DNA of 64,000 nucleotides from Caenorhabditis remanei (lineage: Eukaryota; Nematoda; Chromadorea; Rhabditida; Rhabditidae): NCBI RefSeq assembly GCF_010183535.1, contig NC_071330.1, positions 2,399,717 through 2,463,716 on the forward strand, in the 5' to 3' direction. A program made the translations under genes and the position numbers. This document shows positions 56,579-64,000 of this stretch, one piece after another (the stretch's first letter is position 1; the number at the start of each line of letters is the position of its first letter). The notes under the pieces were generated by a model that worked only from the letters and a program-made list of their open reading frames with translations, made no database searches and was not told the origin of the DNA.

Positions 56579-59500
56579 TCATTTCTTCTTTGGCGTTTTC
56601 CTGGCTTTTCGTTGAAATTGACCGAGAACATAGTCATGACTGTTCTGTGACGATGACAACATGTCATTGTAGTGTCGATGAACTTCAGTCACTGAGAAGT
56701 CTAATGCCGGATTCGTTGACAGCGAATCGTTGTGATTCGGCAATTGTTCGTACATCATATCGGTGAAATCGACGACAGATCTGGAAAGAGAAAACGCGTC
56801 AAAAGGTGCGCCAGAGAGATAGAAAAGTTTAAATTTCTTTATTCAAGTTCCCAGATGCCAATTGCAGCATTTCTGAGCGTCCATATCAAAAAAATCGCGT
56901 CGAAGGTGCGCCAGACATCCAAAATACTTTCGTAAACATAGTTTTCAGATTCGAGACAGGTTTTCACAGTTTCAGAATCGCGTCAACGATACGCCAGACA
57001 AATAAATGCTTTCTTCTATCTGTATCATAGTTGTACGGAATGCCATTTTCCGAAAAACCGGAATCCGGAATCCGGAACCGAAATCAAATTTTTAATTTTC
57101 CGGAATCCGGAATCCGGAACCGGAATGAAGTTTTTCAAATACCGGAATCCGAAATCCGGAACCGGAATCAAAATTTTAATTTTCCGGAATCCGGAATGAT
57201 TCGAAAAATTGGCAAGGCCAAGTCATTTTTTTGAGTGTTTTTAATGATATATAAAGTTTAAAACTACTTTTGAGGTTCAAAACCGAAAAAGAAGTAATGC
57301 GGTTATCTTTAAAACTCAAAATTTAAAAAAATTTAAACTTCAGGATTCCGGAAAAAAATTCAAAAAACCGGAATCCGGAATCGGAATGAAAAATTTCAAA
57401 TACCAGAATCCGGAATCCGGAACCGGAATTTTCATTTTCCGGAATCGGAACCGGAATGTCAAAAAAAAACCCGGAATTCCGGAATCCGGAATTTCCGGAA
57501 TCCGGAATTTCCGGAATCCGGATTCCGGACAACTATGATCTGTATGTCCAGATGTCCGAAAGCTTCTCGGCTGTCATTCCGATGTTTCAAATTGAGAAAA
57601 TCGCGTCCAAGGCGCGCTTGACAGTCAAACAATTTTGAATTTTCAAGTTTCTGGATGTCCAAATGTCTGTTTGTAGGTCCGGATGTCCCTTTTTTCTCCT
57701 CTATTCAAAACTCACGTATTAGCTCCATCTCCGATAAGAGCAGCGTGTCGAGTGGAATTCGGTGACATTGACAACTCGTCTCCGAACAATTGTTGCATTG
57801 TCGTTTCCTGGAATACCGGAAATTTAAGATACGATAATTAAGCTCCGCCCACATTTAGGATATCGCCATGTTGAGAAAAATCTCATTTTTCCGTTAAAAA
57901 AAATATTTTGACATCAGATTTTTTGCATGCTTTGGAAAAAACAGAAATCGGTAGATTGGCATTAAAAATTCTCAGTGAAAATTAATATTTTTCAGTCCCT
58001 GCGTCTCACTATTCCCAACGCATTTTTTTCTCAGTTTCGATAGAGCGCGGTTGCAAAAGTCGTGTCGCGATTATCAGTTTTTTCCAGATCTCACAAAACT
58101 TCATCTACGTCAGATAGTTTTCGAAAAAATCGTAAAATTTTAGAAAATTAACAAAAAGCAGTGATTTTTCGATTTTTCCTGAAATTTTTTCTAATTTTGT
58201 ACTCAAAAACCGGTTTCTAGGGGTAATTTTGGACGAGTTCTATGTCCGTGGCCTACTACGGGCCGGATGGCTATTTGTTAATGTGCCGCGGGCCGGGAAA
58301 AAGTGCCGAAAACGCGAAAATGGCCAAAAAAGCCATTCTAGCCCGGCCCGCGGCATATTAACGAATAGACATCCGGCCCGTAGTAGGTCACGGAGATAGA
58401 ACTCGTCGAGATCTACATTTTGGTATATTTTTCAGATCATAATACTCAGTTTGAAGCGAGTTACGCGCCGGCCCTTTTCGGCCCGTTTCGGCCCGGTTGA
58501 CAAGTATGTTAAAAACAGATTTCTGGGGGTCTTTCTTTGAATTACTTACAGTTTTCATACAAATTCACGACTTTTGACTCCGAAAAACTCATTTTTCAGA
58601 CAGTTTTTTTTTTGAATTTTTTCTCAATTTTTCGGTTTTTTCCAGACTTGCAAAATATCGGCCCGGCCCGGCTCGGCCCAGAGCAAAAAAATGTGCACTA
58701 TTTTTTCTCAAAATTTTTCGAAAAAAATGATCAAAAATCCTATATAAGCTTGTGTTTTATCGATATGTAAAACATAGTCGAAAAATCCACTTTTTTGCAA
58801 AAAAAATTCAAGATTTTTTCAAAAAATTTCAAATTTCTACAGGAGCCGACCGGGCCGGGCCGGGCCTAGGAAAATTTTTCAGTCGGCCCGGCCCGGCCCG
58901 GAATTTCCCAACCCTGGTTGCAAGTCTGGTTTTCTCGATGAAAAAATTTTCAAAAAAAAAAAGTTTTTCGGACAGCACTGGTGCTAAATTCAATAATTTC
59001 GGTCAAATTTTTCGAAACAAAAAGGTTAAAAAAGTGATTTTTCTATAATTTTTTACCCCTGGCGTTTGCGGCGGTGTCGCCTGAGGAGTCTTCAACGAGG
59101 AGAGGAATTCCTCAGTCCTCTTCTTCTGCAATTCCATATCCACAAATCTCTTTTTCGCCGGTGAGAACACAACATCCGAGAAATCAATCGGCATTTTACT
59201 CTTCCCGTTCTCAGTAGCCTTCGTCGTCTTCTCTGTTTCTTCTGTTGCCACTTCAGAAGACGTCGTTCTTCTGGGTATTACTGTACATCTGGGAGCAGTG
59301 AACTCATGTGGCTCTTCTGTGGGCGGAGCTGCATCAGGTAGAGGTCTAATCGATAATTGTGGAGTCGTCGTGACAATTGATTGTGGTTTCTTCGTATTCT
59401 TCTTCACAGCCACTGTCTTCTTTCTTGACATCTTTCGAAGAGATGCCAGTTGAGTGGCAAAGTCCTCATTCTCCTGACGAACTATATCACATTCCGGATT

Positions 59501-62500
59501 GCCGGGTACTTCGGGAGCTGGGGGCGGAGACTTCGAGTTCTCATCCATTTTCTTCCGTTTGTTGGATGGGGGCTCTCTAGAAATTTAAAGAAATGGAGAT
59601 ATTTAGTTTGAAAAGTGTGAAATTATAGTTATAAACTTAGCTGTGCTTGTCAGCAAAATTTAAGGCCCCCAAGTTCAAAATTCAAATGTTTTTGAATTTT
59701 TTTTTTCAAATTTTCAATTTTTTTTTGCGAAAAAGTCAAATTTTTGCCAATCATTCAGAATTAGAAGAAATTCGGAAAAATCATCAAAAATGGCAACATC
59801 ATTCTTATATATAAAAGACAAGTGGTGTTTGTCTGTCTGTCTGAGGCACTGTCCGCAACGGTTTTGGAAAGAGAAGAGAAACTGAGCCAGCGGGCAAAAC
59901 CGAACTGCCATTCTTGGGACAGCGACAGCCGCTTTAGACCACTCGGCCATGCGGGCACGTTTGAGAGAAGGTGGCCACGTGAATGAAGAGAGGCCAGCCG
60001 ACTGAATCGCCGAAGGCGAGGCAGATAGGCTGGTTTTCCATAAAAAAATGGAAAAATTTCGAAAAAAAAATTGGAAAAAAGGATCGTTTTTTGCAGCCGG
60101 ACCTTCGGGCCTTGACAACTATGGTTATGAACAATTAGTGAAAAATCGGAAATTGTTTTGGAATTTTTCCGATTTTTTGGGAAAAAACTTTTAAATAATG
60201 ATTTGCTGTAGGTTTTTGAGGTTTTTGAGAAAATTTCAGAAAAAAATTTCCAAAAAAGTTCAAAACTTCAATTTTTCTGCCTAAAATCACTCACATAGAC
60301 ATCTTTTTCTTGAGAATATCTCCGTATCCTCTTCCCAATAGACCACACATCACTTTCCACGGTTCGACTGGTGGCACTCGGGGTGGTTGTTCACTTACTA
60401 TTTGGTAGCGGAGTTTAATCGGATTCTTTCGGCCACACTGAAAAATAATTGGAATCATACATGTGTCAGACGTCGGGAAAATCGTTTTAAAAAAAACTAT
60501 CGAGCTGGGGAGACATCTCCAAATTGGAAATTGAGATTTTGGTAGAGAAATGAAGATTTCACGCCTATTAGAATGAACGTTTTCCGGTCTTTACGGTGTT
60601 AAAAACGCCAAAAATCGCACAAAAACTGCAAAACTACAATCTGATCCAGCAGATGAATCTACCGTAAAAACTGTATTTGAAGTGCCCCTCTAATAGTGGT
60701 GCCCTCCAACAGACCCTTTGAACAATAGAGGTGCACCCTCTAATTGATGTGCCCCTCTAATTGAGGTGCCCTCCAGCAGTTTACACTTTTCTCTAAAATC
60801 ATCATTAAATGCCTCCGAACCGTTCTCTCACATTACTATTCCAGTATTTTTATTGTTAAAAACGTAGTTTGCTATAAAAATTCAAGATTTTCTCCGTTTT
60901 TTTTTTTTGTAAAAGTTTGATTAAAGGGGGATGGAACTATTTCCAAAATGTTTGATTTTTTTATATGGTTCGACGCAGCATGGATGGGCCAATCGAAAAT
61001 CCTCTTGGAGGTAGGTCTGAAAATCGTTCTAAAAGAAGTTATTCGCAAAAAAAGGGCCAAAAGGGAGGGTTTCGTGGTGCTCATTTCTACCTAGTTCAAG
61101 GGGGAAAATTCTCATGGTGCGCGTGAAAAAATATAAAAGTAGAATAAAAACGTCAATCTTTTTCTCAAATGAGAATAATTGAGAATCGAGAAGGAGAAAA
61201 ATTTATGGAAACAAGTAAAAACTAAGATAAAAAGAACAAGACTAAGGAGAGTTTGATAACGTATACATCTCTGCTTCAACTGCTGCTCTCGCCTCTACCT
61301 CCTCATCAATTTCTTCTTCATCGCTAGAAAGACATCCGACCAGTACCATTTCTTTAGCAAATTGCCCTATATCTTTTCTCCAATTATTCATAGGTCTTGT
61401 TTTTCTAAATTTTGTCACCAATTTCTTCTTAGTTTTGCAGTAATACTGATGCTCGATCTCAACTTTTCTCCGCCCCGATAATTCGTCTAATTGTAAGGCG
61501 TTCCAGTGTAAACAAGCGAGTTTTGATCGGAGGTCGTATCCCTTTTTATCGCTGGAATATACAAAGAAATGTTATTGTTTTGCTGTAAAACATACAAAAA
61601 ATGCTCTTTTGGCAAATAAGAAGTGGCCACAGAATGAAAAGATTCAAGAGCAGATGTTGCGAAATAAGGAGAAATATTTTGAATATCTCTCTGACGATTG
61701 GGCTTCGTCATTATTCCCAGCAATACATCAAACGCCTTCTTGTGATCTTTCTTACTAGGGAAGGCCCTCGAGTCAAAGTGGAGATATGGGACGTGACCTA
61801 TATCATTGGAAAGCTGAGAAAACGCTGATTCCAAATATATATTCAGTTTTTGCCCTCGAGGCCTGGTATTCGAGAAAAACGAGGTCAAAGTTTGGACCCC
61901 TAACAAGTCATTACCTTTCCGACGTGTTTAAAATGTCAGCAGCGTGGTGTAGGCGGTAGCAGTGTTGTCAATGCGCAGTCACTTTTTGGTTCAATTCCAT
62001 CGGGCCACCAAATTTTTTTTTCGGTTTTTTAAGTTTCGTTTTTTTAGATCCGGAAGTGGTTTTTTTTAAAAGTTTTGTTCAAATAGATAAAAAACGAAAC
62101 TTAAAAAACCGAAAAAAATTTGGTGGCCCGATGGAATTGAACCAAAAAGTGACTGCGCATTGACTACACTGCTACCGCCTACACCACGCTGCCGACATTT
62201 TAAACACGTCGGAAAGGTAATGACTTGTTAGGGGTCCAAACTTTGACCTCGTTTTTCTCGAATACCAGGCCTCGAGGGCAAAAACTGAATATATATTTGG
62301 AATCAGCGTTTTCTCAGCTTTCCAACGATATAGGTCACGTCCCATATCTCCACTTTGACTCGAGGGCCTTCCCTAGTTAGTCAAATCCAAATGATTTCTA
62401 GTGGAACTAGATTCCACATTTGTGGAATGACAACAAGACTGGACTTTGTCGAAAACAACGTTTCCAAGATTCTGAATTCTACAATGAAGCACACTAGCAT

Positions 62501-64000
62501 AGGATAATGAATGAAAAATATTCATACAGCAAGTACCGACTTATCTATGTCATAGAAGCAACGTTCCATGAATTTTCTCCTTCTCGATTCTCAATTATTC
62601 TCATTTGAGAAAAAGATTGACGTTTTTATTCTACTTTTATATTTTTTCACGCGCACCATGAGAATTTTCCCCCTTGAACTAGGTAGAAAAGAGCACCACG
62701 AAACCCTCCCTTTTGGCCCTTTTTTTGCGAATAACTTCTTTTAGAACGATTTTCAGACCTACCTCCAAGAGGATTTTCGATTGGCCCATCCATGCTGCGT
62801 CGAACCATATAAAAAAATCAAACGTTTTGGAAATAGTTCCATCCCCCTTTAATTCGGCATAAAAAACTGTTGAAATTCAACAAATTCAAAAGATAGTTGG
62901 GTATCGAGGCCGAGCGAATTCGTCGACGAAAAATTGAAGTGCACTCTCTATTTGAATTGCCCCTCTAATAGAGTTGCACTCTGACGGACCCTTTGAACAA
63001 TAGAGGTGTATGCACCTCAAATACAGAGTTTACGTTATGTTAGGCTTTTAGGTTGTAAAAATTGCTCACAATTTGCCGAAAAAACCGAAGACAACCGAAA
63101 CTCACAACACAATACAGCTCAGCGATAATCGAACTTTTGATATTTTTCATCGTGATTCCCTCGTTGATAACCGTATCCGTTAGATTGAATGGGCGGGGAT
63201 AGATGAACGTTTGCAGGGGAATCGATGTGGAAGCTGTAACAAAGAAACCCGTTTATGTAGCGTGAAAAAATAGACAAATATTGAGAGAAAAATAGATTTT
63301 CTATGCGAAACTGAGTCAAAAATTTACTTTTTACGAAATAATCACGAAAATTTCCACATTTTCAAGTTTTTTTGCCCGAAAAACTGTTTTCTTTCAATTG
63401 GAATTTGATGTAATTAAGTCTAAAAATATCCGAAACTCACTAGTATTCGCCTCGACAGCCATTTTAAGTCCTCCCGTTTCCAACTTCTTCGTCGCCTCAC
63501 TCTTCTCCTTGACTTCTTCGATATTCTTGATCAATTTATTGATTGAAACCGAAATAAACGGAGAACTTTCGACGGAATGCACACTCAAACTAGCCAATTC
63601 ACACGAAGAATCAGGCCAAAGAGTGACTGAAACTGCCGAAGTATCACCCGTCGACGACCATTTCTTGTGAAGAAATTCGAGTAATTTCTGAATTCGATCA
63701 TTCGCATTCAATCTGACACGGAGAAACGGATTCTGGTCTCGATTTCGCATGAAAAGGTGGTCGCCGTTGCTTGTTGGTTCGAGATGGATATAGAGGTCAT
63801 GAGGGATTTTGTCGGATTTTTTGATCGCTGAAAATAGAGGAAATTTATGAATTTTGAGCGATTTTAAGCGATTTTAAGCAAGAAAAACTGCATTTTTCCA
63901 CCCAAAAACTTACAAAAATATCGACAAAGTGCTGGACATGGAGGTGTCCTGACTGTCACATATTTCCTTCCCGCTTTCACAGTTACTTGTCCTTCGAACA
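56579..64000 (-). CDS. Uncharacterised, probably nuclear protein (N-terminus off window)
   Basis: Visible exons: 64000-63914 (partial), 63827-63441, 63233-63106, 60437-60295, 59576-59057, 57807-57716 and 56780-56579. All phases agree, giving 518 residues to the stop. I do not recognise a domain with confidence. Exon 2 has DKIPHDLYIHLEPTSNGDHL and FLRVRLNANDRIQKLLEFLH, which could be a ubiquitin-like fold. Then comes a conserved-looking block RYQIVSEQPPRVPPVEPWKV followed by MCGLLGRGYGDILKKKMS. A Lys/Pro/Ser/Thr-rich stretch with basic clusters (SNKRKKMDENS, SRKKTVAVKKNTKK) follows, and the end is QRKARKTPKKK. Basic clusters suggest nuclear location. By position next to der-2 and hsp-75 it should be the R151.8 counterpart (inference from remembered gene order). 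One intron of 2.7 kb holds three nested transposons. Confidence 0.75.
57026..57537. mobile_element. hAT-like MITE, CATAGTTGTACGGAATG end, expanded GGAATCC core
   Basis: Ends CATAGTTGTACGGAATG and CCGGACAACTATG flanked by ATCTGTAT twice (perfect 8 bp). The longest member of the GGAATCC type here (512 bp); the core has about 20 GGAATCCGGAA-like units, consistent with expansion by slippage. Confidence 0.85.
58228..58507. mobile_element. Truncated relative of the 21314 MITE
   Basis: GGACGAGTTCTATGTCCGTG, GGCTATTTGTTAATGTGCCG and the inverse GACATCCGGCCCGTAGTAGG correspond to the middle and right arm of 21314-21670, ending GGTTGACAAGTATG. The left end is missing. Confidence 0.7.
58643..58928. mobile_element. 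hAT-like MITE, CAGACTTGCAA ends, GGGCC core, composite
   Basis: Ends CAGACTTGCAAAATATCGG and GGTTGCAAGTCTG; flanks GTTTTTTC and GTTTTCTC differ at one base. Just inside the right end is TTTCCCAACCCTG, the terminus of the CAGGGTTGGGAA type, so two related families have recombined or inserted into each other. Confidence 0.7.
59636..60123. mobile_element. Decayed hAT-like MITE carrying a mini-Helitron
   Basis: Right end GGGCCTTGACAACTATG is intact; the left end is degenerate (CTTGTCAGCAAAATTTAAGG). Flanks GTTATAAA and GTTATGAA match at seven of eight. The mini-Helitron 59803-60033 is inserted inside. Confidence 0.6.
59803..60033 (+). mobile_element. Mini-Helitron, 231 bp, with a tRNA-derived segment
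   Basis: Starts TCTTATATATAAAAGACAAG and contains GTTTGTCTGTCTGTC. It ends with hairpin TCGCC-GAA-GGCGA, eleven bases, then CTGG followed by T, the layout of a non-autonomous Helitron. On the minus strand TGGCCGAGTGG (59949-59939) is a tRNA-Ser/Leu-type A-box, followed by GTCTAAAGCGG; a weak B-box-like GCAGTTCGGTTTTGCC follows. No complete cloverleaf is present. Confidence 0.7.
61242..62500 (-). pseudogene. Transposase C-terminal remnant, interrupted by a MITE
   Basis: Blocks in order: about 62500-62380 (helical, includes GNVVFDKVQSCC), then after the MITE 61754-61596 (KKDHKKAFDVLLGIM through ISPYFATSALESFHSVATSY), then 61551-61242 (DKKGYDLRSKLACLHWNALQ through a stop after LSNSP). LESFHS followed by LPKEHFF and, after the intron, RSKLACLHWN is the pattern of DDE transposases of the Kolobok-like group (LExxHs, PKR, R-x-LA-x-x-hN). 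Without the MITE and one copy of its TTA duplication the first two blocks are in frame. The N-terminal half is missing, so it cannot be active. Confidence 0.6.
61755..62376. mobile_element. CTAGGGAA palindromic MITE (copy C), innermost of the nest
   Basis: Ends CTAGGGAAGGCCCTCGAGTC and GACTCGAGGGCCTTCCCTAG flanked by TTA on both sides. Arms of about 280 bp are almost perfectly inverse, up to the centre GTTTTTTTTAAAAGTTTTG. Inserted in transposase coding sequence. Confidence 0.8.

Larger units (their letters stand above)
60921..62852 (-). mobile_element. TTAA-flanked DNA transposon, Kolobok/T2-like
   Basis: Terminal inverted repeats of about 285 bp start TTAAAGGGGGATGGAACTAT on the left and end with its inverse at 62852. 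TTAA duplication plus TTAAAGG ends fit the T2/Kolobok superfamily as I know it. The minus strand codes for a transposase remnant (61242-62500). A CTAGGGAA MITE (61755-62376) interrupts that coding part. Confidence 0.65.
60662..63035. mobile_element. Outermost TA-type palindromic element of a three-level nest
   Basis: Ends CCGTAAAAACTGTATTTGAA and CCTCAAATACAGAGTTTACG with TA flanks, and internal words GTGCCCCTCTAATAG and ACCCTTTGAACAATAGAGGTG on both sides (left about 60685-60780, right about 62960-63020). Its centre is occupied by the TTAA transposon 60921-62852. Confidence 0.65.

Noticed and set aside
59377..59580. + strand frame opposite the 518-residue gene
   Set aside because: Antisense shadow of exon 59057-59576, whose phases and splice sites fit the minus-strand gene.

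Overview
This is nematode DNA, very probably from a Caenorhabditis species. Evidence: AT-rich non-coding DNA, many introns of 40-60 nt with GTAAGT/GTGAGT donors and TTTTCAG acceptors, TTTTCAG directly before several start codons (possible trans-splice acceptors), and proteins that read as worm orthologues. Derlin (der-2 / R151.6 type) lies next to mitochondrial HSP90/TRAP1 (hsp-75 / R151.7 type), which matches the C. elegans chromosome III cluster as I remember it. The species cannot be named from this window.

Host genes, left to right: the C-terminal gelsolin part of a flightless-I homologue (fli-1, + strand, 5' end off the window); a 597-aa protein I do not recognise (+, 4658-10045); a 210-aa protein I do not recognise (-, 10843-11707); an F-box protein with an FBA_2-like tail (-, 21838-23165); scraps of one or two degenerate genes (-, 24.6-31.4 kb); a 691-aa protein with six homeodomain-like repeats (-, 33692-41016); derlin (-, 41927-45171); TRAP1 (-, 45558-55624); and the C-terminal 518 aa of a charged, probably nuclear protein (-, 56579 to beyond 64000). 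I assembled the exons by hand. For most complete genes every splice phase agrees, so the gene models are the firmest part of this annotation.

Mobile DNA: a Helitron with an essentially intact Rep/PIF1-helicase gene (about 12.0-18.76 kb) beside a second Helitron-like 3' end; a 231-bp mini-Helitron at 59803; a young LTR retrotransposon lacking reverse transcriptase (24713-28114, identical 361-bp LTRs); a TTAA-flanked DNA transposon with about 285-bp inverted repeats and a transposase remnant (60921-62852); and more than 25 palindromic MITEs. The largest MITE class has 8-bp target duplications and termini of the form CAKRSTTG (hAT-like), but its members carry quite different low-complexity cores built on GGGCC, GGAATCC or GGAAGTC. 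Smaller classes carry TTAA, TA or TYA duplications. Many are nested inside one another.

Long introns are otherwise filled with short dispersed words: GTGGGCGGAGYC with its partner CCACGCCC, CGCGTCAAAGGYGCGCCAG, GATTACTGTAG beside GGATCCT, GGCCTA/TAGGCC sentences, and CAGACAGACATCTGGACA. These account for most of the apparent open reading frames. In at least two places the GTGGGCGGAGC word lies inside what looks like protein-coding sequence.

I see no new multi-gene biochemical system. The points most worth following are the modular palindromic transposon family and its nesting, the homeodomain protein in which every repeat is split by an intron at the same helix-3 position, and the 5S- and tRNA-derived fragments inside Helitron-type elements.
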